A DNA stretch of 43,321 nucleotides, from assembly GCA_010015675.1 (NCBI GenBank), contig ML977047.1:13356-56676 (forward strand). The letters are read 5' to 3'. The notes beneath the pieces are model-generated. The model ran no database searches. It saw only the letters and a program-made list of their open reading frames with translations, and had not been told where the DNA came from. A program made the position numbers and the translations under genes. The DNA comes from Byssothecium circinans. Taxonomy: Eukaryota; Ascomycota; Dothideomycetes; Pleosporales; Massarinaceae. Numbering within the stretch: position 1 is the stretch's first letter; each line of letters begins with the position of its first letter. This document shows, in pieces, positions 10,801 through 20,740 of this stretch.

Positions 10801-11119
10801 TGTATAGGGTGGTTATTAACGCTATAATGCTGCACATAGTGCAGGAATGCTTAGGAGGTTAATATCCTATAAAATAAACATCCCCATGCTGCACTAGGTA
10901 GCCTAGGGCTATGCGCTGAGGATGCTAAGGTAGTGAATGTTATTAGGTACTAATAGCAAGTACCCATTATAGCTCCTTCCTAAATAGTAGGCTAGTAAGT
11001 GTACATGTTAACATTAACACTATGTTAGAAGCATGTTAAAGCATTTCAACACCATGTTAACACCATTTTAAGCTTGAATTATCTTAGGGCTAAAATGTAG
11101 GAGCAACCATATCAATCCT
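7894..11119. other. Gene-poor intergenic stretch with an AT-rich relic
   Basis: No convincing gene was recognised. Bases 7900-10480 have normal composition but only short, unconserved open frames. The longest plausible relic is an open plus-strand frame at about 10220-10479 with amphipathic, Lys-rich content and no recognised family; another short hydrophobic frame is at 9505-9699. Bases about 10490-11100 turn abruptly AT-rich, with many TAG/TAA and repeated phrases such as ATCCTGACAT (twice near 10631 and 10655) and AACACCATGTTAA. That part resembles a mutated transposon remnant of unknown class. Confidence 0.5.
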
Positions 11120-11151
11120 TTGACATATCTCGAATAATTGAGATATGTCAA
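11120..11151. repeat. Perfect 12-bp inverted repeat (hairpin)
   Basis: TTGACATATCTC (11120-11131) and its exact reverse complement (11140-11151) flank an 8-nt AT-rich loop. There is no poly-T run after it and no gene nearby, so it could be a protein-binding dyad or the remains of a small inverted-repeat element. Confidence 0.6.
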
Positions 11152-12483
11152 TCATTGCCATCATCTCACAAACGTTGTTGATATAATTCAACCACTACTG
11201 CTTGCCCCCTACTGGTACAGTGATATTTTCGGCAGCCTTGAAAACCAGCCTATTGGAATAAAAGACAAGATGGAGACCAGAGAGGCTGATCGTAAATATA
11301 TGATTGTCTGGGGTGATCCCTAGGACCTAGGATCTTGGAAGGTCACGGAGGGATTTTTGAGAAAGTGGGAGCATTCTCGCTCCACAAATCGCTGGACAGA
11401 AATCAGAGCCGAGGACCCGCTAAAGTAAGGATTTGGGGTTCAATCTCGACATGAATACTTTCTAGCATCGGACTTCCCCGTAGTGTGGTGTAAGGATGCG
11501 CCCACAGTCATGTGATTAGCCCGAGCCATTGGTTTTTACCCGAGTAGCTCTCGGTGATCATCATCATCATCCACCATGTAATACTATCAGTTTTCAGTTC
11601 TTGTTTGTACGATACAGTATCGAACCGTTCTTTTCACAGTTAGGAACTGTTCCTTTATTCATTCTTTTGTATAGCAATCCAAAGCTCTCGTTATCCTATC
11701 AGCCTTCTTCCGATTGCGGGTCAGAGCCTCATACCCTCCAGTGTTCTATACACATCAGTAGGCTAAGAATCAGCCAGATATTCATCAAGGGAGTAATGGA
11801 CAGGTGAGACTCTTTAAGCTACGAGGATGTCATTTTGTGTGCCTTGAAGGGTCTGATTCGCAGTCCAGTGGGACATCGCCTCGCTTAGTACGTCCCTCCG
11901 CCCAATGAACGCGAAATGATGAATCTATTTCCATTTCGCCGAGAGGAAAATGAACTTTGAATGAAGTGACCTTAGAACTTGGATACGAGATGACGTCACG
12001 CGATTAGCGCAGCGACGCCGCCTCTTTTTCGCGCCACCTGGCCAGTTATTAATAATCTGAAACGCTTGGTTTGGGGGCCAACCGGATCTCCTTACATCAT
12101 CACAACCGTGGTAGATCTAAGCGTGGACGTTAAATACGAACGGAAATTAATCAGGGGGGATAATCTTACTATAAACGAATTTCGTATCCCCTAGGGCCCA
12201 GAGCTGAACTCGCAATGACGTCGGACGAAACAAATGGCTTAAGAAATGATTCAGCTCCGGCAGAGGTGAAGGGTGAAAGGTGCTCCATTTACACAACATC
12301 GGCCCCACAGCCTCGCCTTTGAGGAGTACAAATATCCCCCACAGGCGAAGTACGAAATACGAAATACGATCGCGAGAAATGTGAAACGTCAAGTTGCTGG
12401 ATGATGTAGCTACCAGACGCCCCGCGGGCTAAAGGTTCAGATGAATGCGATATGTGTATCCCAAGTTAACATCACGGCGATAG
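11152..12483. other. Intergenic region upstream of the secreted-protein gene
   Basis: There is no recognised gene in this 1.3-kb stretch. A perfect CRE/ATF-type octamer, TGACGTCA, lies at 11991-11998, 571 bp before the next start codon. A tandem of a short ACGAAAT-like unit lies at about 12350-12368, and a short ATC run at about 11557-11569. Confidence 0.4.
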
Positions 12484-12490
12484 TATAAAA
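12484..12490 (+). promoter_or_regulatory. TATA box
   Basis: TATAAAA lies 79 bp before the chosen ATG at 12569. Transcription would begin roughly 25-40 bp downstream, placing an upstream in-frame ATG at 12512 at or before the transcript start. That supports the later start codon. Confidence 0.65.
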
Positions 12491-12568
12491 GGGAGCGCGC
12501 TGTAAGCGACAATGAAGCATCCAGAAAGTTGTCTTAACTTCGTCCCAGAATTCGACATACTCAGCAAA

Positions 12569-13330
12569 ATGTTTCTGCTCAAAGCAACTCTTCCTCTTCT
12601 TCCTCTTCTACTTTCCTTCACAAGTGCCGCTGCGCTCCCTTCCAGCTTGTCACTTCGAGCTCCTGCTATTCCCGGAGCGCCGGCAGATCCTCCCAAGCCT
12701 GCTGACGGCGACGGCATTGGTCCCTATAAGTCGAAAGACGCAGGATGGAAAGACCATCTCTCCAAAACTAAGTTCTTCTCCATCGCCGTGGCTGCCGGTG
12801 AAATCGGACTCAATAATGCGGAGCGCGGAATGCGACACTACCTGGACAATTCCGGCAAGGACCTCAACGTCGCTCCAGGGCCCATGATGAAGGACCTTCC
12901 CAAGTTTCGCGAGGCGGCGCAGGCTTTAGCCCAGAATGAGGCCACCGCTGCGTACAAGGCCATATCTGAGGCGACCGGCAGCAAGACATTCTCCAGTAAA
13001 TGGTCGACATATTACGCCACAAAAGATCAGAGCTGGGATTGGTTTTACGCTATTGGCGGCTTTTCGTACAGCGTGACGGGCGTTGTTACGAAGGCATCTG
13101 GTGGAGGATCCCTCCAGTACCGCATCCATATCTTTGATCGTTACAACTGGGACGCCGGAAAGTCTGTGGATATTGGTCCGTTCCACTTTGAGGATAGGGA
13201 ACTTGGAGAGTTACATCTGAAAGGTTTGGCGAGAGAATATGTGGTGCGCGGCTCGGGCGAGGTGAACGAGGTGAAGGACTTCAAACCAGGAACTGTCATT
13301 CCGTCCCCAAGTACTGGAGGCAGGAACTAG
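12569..13330 (+). CDS. Secreted cysteine-free protein of unknown function
   Basis: A single exon encodes 253 residues. Residues 1-22 (Lys5, then a Leu/Pro/Ala-rich core ending AAALP) form a clear signal peptide. A Pro/Ala-rich linker follows to about residue 50, then a mixed alpha/beta body. The C-terminal half contains WDWFYAIGGFSYSVTG, YRIHIFDRYNWDAGKSV, then LGELHLKGLAREYVV. I recall this block layout (aromatic strand, D-R-Y-N-W-D-x-G-K, then G-x-L-H-x-x-G-L-A-x-E-Y) from a domain at the ends of bacterial secreted proteins, including polymorphic toxin-like proteins; this is recall, not a search, so function is left open. No cysteine occurs in the whole chain, which is unusual for a fungal secreted protein. 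No membrane helix other than the signal is seen. It could be an effector or an antagonistic secreted factor; both are speculation. Confidence 0.8.
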   Translation: MFLLKATLPLLPLLLSFTSAAALPSSLSLRAPAIPGAPADPPKPADGDGIGPYKSKDAGWKDHLSKTKFFSIAVAAGEIGLNNAERGMRHYLDNSGKDLNVAPGPMMKDLPKFREAAQALAQNEATAAYKAISEATGSKTFSSKWSTYYATKDQSWDWFYAIGGFSYSVTGVVTKASGGGSLQYRIHIFDRYNWDAGKSVDIGPFHFEDRELGELHLKGLAREYVVRGSGEVNEVKDFKPGTVIPSPSTGGRN

Positions 13331-13537
13331 GAAACAACTCAGGGCAAGATATATCTTGCGTCGCGGATCTTTGGGTTTCTGTACTTTAGAAATCGAATTT
13401 AACGGGGATATTACAACTGAATTGGTGATACCCAGTATAGAGGTGATACAGAATCTTGTCCAAGGAGGTTGTCTGACTTTCGCGCACGACAGATTTTCGA
13501 ATACTATTTGCTAAAGGAGCCCTATTAATCCTTAACT
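13331..13537. other. Convergent intergenic spacer
   Basis: The spacer of 207 bp lies between the secreted-protein gene and the 3' end of the transporter gene. It holds the two 3' ends. No other feature was seen. Confidence 0.5.
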
Positions 13538-13698
13538 CTAGTCCTTCTTCAAGCCTACCTTACCAGTCCGCCGCAGCCCAACGATCGCTATAAGAATACA
13601 ACACGCCATCGAGGCGAACATCGTCCAGAAGCTCGCCCGATACCCTCTCAGCATGCCACTAACACCCTCCGAAGTTGTACTGTTCGGATGGTCACTCG

Positions 13699-13706
13699 GA
13701 TTCACG
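13699..13706. repeat. hAT target-site duplication, left
   Basis: GATTCACG lies directly before the left CAGTG terminus and is identical to bases 16789-16796 at the other end. Confidence 0.95.
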
Positions 13707-16700
13707 CAGTGATAGGCAAAGAAGGAAAGGATTCCCTCCGAGATCCGTCCGGAAGCTCCTAGGATTTGCCCCATGCTACTATTTGAAACTTACTAACTAA
13801 TTGTATAGTAGCTTCAAACGCTGAAATGAGCTTATCCTTACGTGATATATCAATTTCTGCGGAGCTAGCTAGTGCGTAGTGGTTCTTGGTGTTGAGGAGT
13901 AGTAAGGAATGATTGTTCTCGATTGGCTACGTAGTAACAATATTGTACGCACAACAAATCAACGTGTATTAGTTGATATCGCCGTCGCTACCAATTGAAC
14001 CATCCCATTGCTCCTGAAACAGTATACGCTCGTCGTCGTCGCTACTATTGCCGTCACCGTCAACTCTCCCGTGAAGGCAGTCGTCGAGAGAACCAATCTC
14101 CGCAACCTCAGTGCCCTGATACTGTTGCCCATGCTCTCCGAGAGTGATGAGACTAGCTCTACTCCAGTTACCAAGGCACAGAGATCCTTGTAGTAGCTCT
14201 TCTCCGAGGCGTGCGCGACGTGGCGTAAGAATAACACCAGCGTTGGAAAATATCCTCTCTAGTTCAGAGCTCATGGCAGGGATTGATAGCAAATCAATTG
14301 CCATACGGTGTAGTTTTGGATATTTAGCTTTTATCTCAACTCGTCGCCAATATTGCGCAGGGATCAGTTCAGGTTCAGTATGTGGAGGCTCTTTGAGATA
14401 TACGAGCAGCTCGTTCTCTGTTTGCTGCGGCGCACTAAGCCAGTACGACGCGCGCAATTATTCTTTGAGAGAAGTGAGTTTTCTCTTCTTACGCCTGTTA
14501 CCAGAGGTCTCTCCGAGTACGTTATACAGTTGTGAGTCTTGAGAGCTTTGTGAGAGTTGTTTTTCTAGCAGTTGGTTGTACTCGCTCTCGAACAGTTTGG
14601 TCACTATTTTGATGCCCTCGCGCGCAAACTCATCACCCCACTCTCTGTATAACCAGGGTGATTTGAGACGCGGATCCAGTAAAATTAGTGCTGCGTAAAC
14701 AGGCGTACGATCCGTGAGCTCATAGTAGTGCTTTGCTTTCTGCCAGGCTTGTTCAATTGCTACCCAGAACGCGCGGCGATCCACATCAACACTCTCACAG
14801 TATTCGACTTTGAGTTTCTCCAGTCGCTCCATCAAGAGCTTAATAATGAGGACTACCTCAGAAATCCCATCGCTTGATAGCTCAGAGGGGCGCCCTTCGA
14901 GTTGTTTAGTGGCCTCCCTGAAAGGTTCGAGTAGGTCGGCAAGCTCCCTAAGGATGGCCCAATCGTCAGATCCTATACGATTTTAAAGTATTACCCGGGT
15001 AAGTAAGTCGGCTGGCAACTCTCTAAGGGGTTTCTCAGTGCGCTCTCTAACTAGGCGCTCGTATCGCATATACTCCATATCAAGAAAGTGGTCAATAGAG
15101 TTGCGCAGGCGTAGGGCCCTTACAATCATATCGCGGGTAGAGTTCCATCGAGTAGAATTATCGTGTCGCAATGCCAATATCAGTGCAGGAGCTGTCATAT
15201 TCGGATGCTCTGAGTGCCACATATCGATTTGGGCCTTATTGAATCGCTGTGTTCTGCCGGGAGAGCTGTGGATCCACTTAATGATATTGAATATATAACC
15301 AATTGGCCCCTTCTCCCTCCACAACTTAACCTCCTCTTCAAGAGTTGCTGTACGAGCAAGATATGCGTCAAACATCTCATAGTCCTCGCCGAATAGAGCT
15401 TGTCGAGTAATGAGATTGATAATATGACCTGCACAGCGTAGTCTTGTTTACTAAGAGTTGAGCCCTAGCTCACGGCAGAGCTCATTAACGGCGACGTCGT
15501 TTGACGAGGCATTGTCGAGTACAAAGTAGCCAACGCGGTCATGGATATTGTAGTCGTCGATTACTTTAAGAGTATTTGCGTAGAGGTTTATACCACTATA
15601 AGTATCAGGCATTTCTGTTAAAGCAAGTAGTGCTGTTTAGCAGGCGCCACGGTGATCCACCCAGTGAGCTGTTACGCCGTTTATAGCTTTTTAACGACGA
15701 GAAGTCCATATATTGAATGAGAGATGTATTTTGCCATACGCTTCTGCGAGTATGAGTTTAATTTCCTGTTTATAGTGATAGAACTCCTGTAGAACCCATC
15801 GTCAGAAGGTGCGATTACTAGGGATCAGCTCCCTCCACGCAAAGTGTTGCAGGCGAGCAAATATTTGCCTAAAGTGAGGACTGTCGACCACCTGATACGC
15901 AATATTCTCCTGAACAAGCCAGCAGAGGATGTCCTGCTTGAGGGTCTCAGGACTTAGCATGTCTAGTATAGTATTTGCCACCTCTTGTTTATCCTTGTGG
16001 CTTAAATCCACTGCTTTCTCCAACGTCTGAGTTGGTACTCCTGGATTGGTTTCAGCGGTAAAGGTTTTCTAATAAGCTAATCAAAAGTGCGCCAGGACGC
16101 CAGAACCTCCGCGGGTAATAGTAATCTTGCAATTACTGCTCGGGATATTAAGATGGCACGTCTTACACAGGAAATACTCCTCGTTAATAGACTCGCTGTC
16201 TTTTCCACTAGTGGCGCGTTGTATAGGGACTCCGTACTTCCACCACCATGCTCGCGTTCTCTTACAGTAAGAGAGCCTACGGCAACTTACGAGCTCAGGG
16301 TGCTCCCACACCACCCACCCATAGTCGAACTGGGCTTGAAAAACGCTTGACGGGCCAGCCAGAAGCACCTCTACACTCTCATTGTTCGTCTCTTGAAGTG
16401 AGGTGGGCACAGGGATATCCGCAGTGTCAAGTTCAGTTAGCGACCCAGCGCTCTCGTCCTCGAAAATAGCCACTTGAGTACTCTCAGGCGTTCTCTGAGT
16501 GTTGAAAGAAGTCATATTGATTAAATCAAGCGATAAAAGTATAGTATTGTTGACGAAAACGTATTGCACGGGATAATATGGGTGTACAGAGAGCTGGCGA
16601 CGGGAGAGTTGACGTCTCTCGTGTATCAAAAAGCTGAAACACCGACGGCATCATATTGAACACGTGACGAGCAATTCACCAATCAAATACTACTGTTTGG

Positions 16701-16788
16701 AATCAATTCTCCTAGGAATAGTATGGAGGGATTCCGGAAGGAGGTATTCCGGAGGTGGCGAAAGGAAATCCCTCCTTGCCCATCACTG
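13707..16788 (-). mobile_element. hAT-family DNA transposon (3,082 bp)
   Basis: Both ends start CAGTGAT and give a 20-bp imperfect terminal inverted repeat, consensus CAGTGATRGGCAARGARGGA (three purine transitions). Subterminal TCCGGA motifs occur several times near the right end and once near the left, as is usual for hAT binding sites. It is flanked by an exact 8-bp duplication. The one gene inside, on the minus strand, is a BED-finger/hAT-dimerisation transposase with nine in-frame stops, so the copy is not autonomous now but could be moved by a sister copy. Confidence 0.93.
13969..16515 (-). pseudogene. hAT transposase, in-frame stops only
   Basis: One frame runs from the ATG at 16515 to TAA at 13969 (849 codons) with no frameshift. 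Nine internal stops lie at 16081, 16069, 15802, 15691, 15637, 15451, 15448, 14983 and 14458 (left base of each). Each can arise by one C-to-T or G-to-A change. Order of parts: an acidic N terminus; a BED-type zinc finger (YGVPIQ, then FLCKTC near 16150, His near 16087); the first catalytic block, now FNIWTS (Asp to Asn at 15712-15714); the second block YFVLDNASSND (Asp codon 15514-15516); a CAGHIINL block; and the dimerisation domain with SSELERIFSNAG (Glu codon 14257-14259). Family knowledge gives a DDE nuclease, so the Asn alone should abolish catalysis. Confidence 0.9.
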
Positions 16789-16796
16789 GATTCACG
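16789..16796. repeat. hAT target-site duplication, right
   Basis: GATTCACG directly follows the right CACTG terminus and equals bases 13699-13706. One copy belongs to the original transporter exon. Confidence 0.95.
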
Positions 16797-18407
16797 TCTG
16801 ATCCCATCACCCCTAGAGCGACCACCTGGCATACCCCAACACCCAAACTTGTTCCGAATTGAGCTACTGTGCTGAAAACAGCGCCTGCAAGAGCCTGGGT
16901 TCTCTCGTCAAAGCTGTCACTCACAATGATGAGGCCCACTGTGTACAGTACATCAGTACTCAACGGAGCGAGCATCTGCGCCCAGAGCTCGAGATAATAG
17001 TACTTCCAATTTGGATCAACCAATGCCATCATGAGTGGTGCGAGAGCGCTCAGCAGCGAGGTTCCCACAACAAGCCAGCCTGCAGGCAGCCGATCGACGA
17101 AGATACCCACACTCAAGTTGATACACACAGCGACCATGAGATTGGGAAGGAGGTATAGAGACGTAATGAGCATGGAATGATTCTGGACTTCTTGGAAACT
17201 AGGAATCGTTAAGTGGTTTCCATCCTCATTTTTGCGTGCGATACTTACTACAAGCTGGAGAATAGTTCAAGCGAATTTATCGCGCCATACGACAATGCAA
17301 CAAGGGCGCAGATGCTTGCGAATCGCGTGTTTTTCCACAACGAATTGGGAACAAGGGCGGATTGTCCTTTCCGTTCACGATATCGCATCCAAAGGGGGAA
17401 TGCAACGAGCAGCACGAGACTGACAGCAAGCAATGAAGCGGTTGTTGCAGATCGGATAATGGACAGGTCGGCGCTTACCATCCTTTAGTATGTTAGTCTT
17501 AGAGTGCGCAGGTAGTCCAACGGCTTCAATTCACTCACGCTAGGACGTAGGACAACAATGCCAATCCACTGCCAGCAATGATTCCTCCAACCCAATCGAC
17601 ATCTCTCCACAGCTTCTTCAGTAAGTCCCCTATTGTCAGACCCTCTGCCTCGGGCTTCACCTTAGGTAGCGTCAACCAAGAGGCGGCAGCAGCAAATAAG
17701 ATTGCGGCTCCCGACAGGTAAAACCCAGATCGCCATCCAATCCTCTCGATCATGATTCCACTAAGTACCATTCCAAATGAGAACCCTAGCGGCTGACTCA
17801 GACCCAAGCAACCGAAGCCGATGTTCCGCGCCCTGCCTGCGGGCGCCGCTGTCGCGATGATTGCGACCGAGGCCGGAATATGCATAGCTAAAGCTATTCC
17901 CTGTAGTGCGCGGAAGACAACAAGTTGAATGCCAGTTTGGGAGAAGCCACATGCCAAGACAAAGATGCCTACGAGGAATATGCCGCAGACCTCGACATGT
18001 CGCGGGCCGATGATATCAGCAACAGAGCCGGCGATCAAAAGTGCAGCACCGGACGTGAGACTGTAGATGGAAGATGGCCAGAGGTATAGAGAGCGTTGGA
18101 GGGATATGGACGATGCAATGGTCGGAAGGCCAACGGTGATGATGCCTGTTGTGAAGCTGCCAAAGAAATTGATAAGGGATGGCTGGAGGATTGTCATCGC
18201 CAGTTGGAGTTTGGATAAAGGTCGCACCTCCGAAGAGGTAGGAACAGAGGCGTCTTTGGGGACATTGGGAGGGTTGACGGCTTCACGACTCTCGGGAAGC
18301 CAAATAAAATGCTCGAGATTGTCTTTGGACCCTGAAGGATTTGGGAAGGCGGCGACAACTGGTAATGGCTGGAGCTCGATTGCTTCGGTTGTCAAGGTAG
18401 AAGTCAT

Positions 18408-18771
18408 GTTAACAAAATTAAATCCTGCCGACTGTGTAGGATGTATCTGAAAATTTAGGGTGAAATCCCGACTGAAAAAGAGGTTGAGATGAAATAGAAA
18501 AGAAAACGTTCCACAACGTCAGAGATGATTCACATATGTCAGCCATGGCGCCCAGCGCGAAGGATGCTGCTGCTTACTGGCGGCAGTCTGGTGCCTAACG
18601 ACCATCCCTGTGTCGCGCAAAACCTGACTTCCGCCCCAGTACCTTTTCCAGTATCTTCTCCCTCATAGTTCTTTGAAGAGATTGTATAAAATGGCTGCTT
18701 TTCGCTATTTAATCCTTTTTACTACTTATAACTAATGTTTGTATCGTGATCTTTCCAATAAGCTAGCCGTA
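18408..18771. promoter_or_regulatory. Upstream region of the transporter gene
   Basis: This 364-bp region should hold the promoter of the minus-strand transporter. Composition is normal up to about 18700 and turns AT-rich towards the transposon block at 18772. The TA at 18770-18771 is the likely target dinucleotide of the first Fot/pogo element. No firm promoter motif was identified. Confidence 0.4.
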
Positions 18772-18842
18772 ACGTGTCCGTGCGCGTGATGCGCGGGCAA
18801 CACCAAAACACCCTACTTTCAACACGCGACAACTCCACCAAT

Positions 18843-20256
18843 ATGGATCCAATTCAAGCTGCAATTAATGATATTGAATTACTAAAGCCAGGCGAAACTT
18901 TATCATATATAAAAACTACTACTAAATATGGTGTTGTACAGTCTACATTAATCTAAAGGCATTAAGGGATAACGCGCCCTACACAAGTTAAGAACTCTAG
19001 CTAGCAAAAGCTCACCTCATAGTAAGAGTAGGAGCTTGTATAATATATTAAAAGACTTATAGAGAGACATATACCTCCTACTAGAGAGATGATATGGAAC
19101 TTTACCTTAATAATAGTAAAGGAGCTAGTTAGTGAGAGCTAGGTTACCCACTTTATTAATTAATATAGCATTTATCTTATCTTATAATAGATAGTTAGTA
19201 TGGACAGTAATTACTACAAAGCTAATTTAAAGGATAAATATTACCTCTATTTTAACCTTCTATATAGTAAGGTTAATTAATATCACATAGATCCTTATTA
19301 GATCTATAATATAGATAAAAAAGGCGTCCTAATTAGTATTATTAGTAGAATAAAGAGGATATTTAGCAGATAAATATAAGAGAAGAAGGAGGTTAGGGCA
19401 TTACTCTAGGATAGTAATTACGTATAGATTACGCTCCTAGCATGTATCTACGCTAATAGATTAGCTCTACTACTAAGCCTTATCTATAAGGCTACTAATA
19501 AGGGCATCTAATTAAGCTAGGTAGAAGATATTAAGGTAGGATATTATAAAGTCTTTATTACCTTATTATCCTCTAGCTAGATAAATAATAATATTAGACT
19601 TGCCTAGCTTAAGTAAGTATTTAATTACTATATAAAAAAGAAGACTTAATAATTATATTAACTTTTAATCCTAGACGGCTATGGATTTTATATTACTATA
19701 GACTTTATTAACTACTATAATTAGAATAAGATCCTCTTTGCTATCCTACCTCCTTATTTAACTTATACGCTTTAGCTACTTAACGTTGCGATGTTTAAGC
19801 CTCTATTAACAGCCTACTTAGCAGAGCTATTAAGATACTTTTATAGAAGCTAGGGCCTAGCTTCTATTACTAAAGGTAACTTCTTCCCCTTATTCTAGAA
19901 TGCGTGGAAGGCCTCCTTTAAGGAATTAACTATCCTTAGCTCTTTTAGAGCTATAGGTATATCACTACCTAATCCTAATTCTATCCTTAATAGGTTCACC
20001 TAGGATTAAGAATTAGGTGATAGCTCCTTATTAGGGCTTAGTAATTATAACTAGAGAAAGATAGATAGGCTTATATAATTAGTAGTAAAAGAATAGGGTA
20101 GTTAAGATATAAAGGAGCTTTATTAATTACTCTACTATCTATCTATTAAAAATAAGCTACTTAAGCATAATAATGATAGGCTTAGGCAGGCGCTATCTAT
20201 TAAAGAGAAGTGTAAGAAGAAGGGCAAAGCTCTAGACCTTTAATAGCGCTAAGAGT
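18843..20256 (+). pseudogene. pogo-type transposase remnant, N-terminal and central part (Fot-A copy 1)
   Basis: The frame opens at MDPIQAAINDIELL, the typical start of the psq/CENP-B-type helix-turn-helix of fungal Fot/pogo transposases, and stays open for 37 codons before the first TAA. Further matches include a YQIYNIDKKG block near 19275, equivalent to the family's N-x-D-E-K-G motif with Glu changed to Lys. The C-terminal Lys-rich tail, with a KALQLSQKGKRKASQ-like segment, lies after the retrotransposon at about 37108-37560. Many TAG/TAA codons make it nonfunctional. Confidence 0.75.
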
Positions 20257-20261
20257 ATTAT

Positions 20262-20721
20262 TATTACTAAGGGGTATACTTGCTAAGCCTAATCCATATT
20301 AACGGAGGATAGTTAGTGTATAGTGTATACGTCAGGTAGTATACTTTAGTAGTTTAAGAGGTAAACGTGTGAAAGCAACTAATTCTATAACTAACTATAG
20401 AATAACTAAGTATTAATCTAGGTAAGAGATAAACTATTAAGAGTTAACTACGAAGAATTAGAATTAGAAAGATAAAGGAAATCTATCTAGTCTTTATACT
20501 ACTTACTTTATTTCTCTAATAAGTCCTTAATCCCGCCTAGAGCCTCTACTCCTTTTACTCTCTAGATCTTTGCCTAATCCTAGGATCCATGGGATCTTTA
20601 AGCCTTAGCGGGATCATGATTACGTAACTAACGCCCTAACCCTATCTAGCGCCCTACTATCTAATACTCACCCTAAGCGTATTATTCCTACGTGGCTGCG
20701 CTTATACGTTATTTTATAACA
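20262..20721 (-). repeat. Gypsy A 3' LTR
   Basis: The 460-bp LTR reads, on the minus strand, TGTTATAAAA at one end and CCCCTTAGTAATA at the other. The terminal CA has become TA by transition. It matches the LTR at 36643-37102 over its full length with mostly transition differences. Confidence 0.88.
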
Positions 20722-20740
20722 TTATCCCCCTCTTTAAGGT

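Larger units (their letters stand above)
13538..18407 (-). pseudogene. MFS transporter split by a hAT transposon
   Basis: Exons are complement 17539..18407, 17249..17482 and a last exon split into 16789..17198 and 13538..13698; introns are 56 and 50 bp with GT...AG ends. Without the transposon the gene has 558 codons (557 residues), a normal length for a 14-helix DHA2-type drug/H+ antiporter. Signatures are GSVADIIGPRH (127-137), RALQGIALA (about 166-174), and a final YRASFWTMFA helix ending in a GKVGLKKD tail. The insertion is at codon 505, in the loop before the last helix. As it stands, reading continues into the transposon and stops at 16712, giving 529 residues with about 25 foreign ones and no last helix. 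Everything else is intact, so the disruption looks recent. It probably exported a small molecule, perhaps from the nearby pathway. Confidence 0.88.

Noticed and set aside
12512..12568. In-frame ATG at 12512 as start of the secreted protein
   Set aside because: It lies only about 22 bp after the TATA box and would bury the signal peptide behind 19 polar residues.
13538..13774. Independent small membrane-protein gene on the minus strand
   Set aside because: Its first 22 codons are hAT terminal sequence; the remainder is the displaced 3' end of the MFS exon.
13756..16717. CTCCTAGGA on both sides (13756-13764 and 16709-16717) as the hAT target duplication
   Set aside because: It lies inside the element, about 50-80 bp from each end, and gives no good terminal repeats. 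The CAGTG termini with exact GATTCACG outside are far better and restore the gene frame.
16755..16800. Local inverted similarity to 13700-13740 as a separate palindromic element in the MFS gene
   Set aside because: This is simply the two terminal inverted repeats of the hAT element plus the duplicated target site.
18774..18956. Stand-alone small gene at 18774-18956
   Set aside because: From the ATG at 18843 it is the start of a pogo-type transposase; the bases before it are the transposon's terminal repeat.
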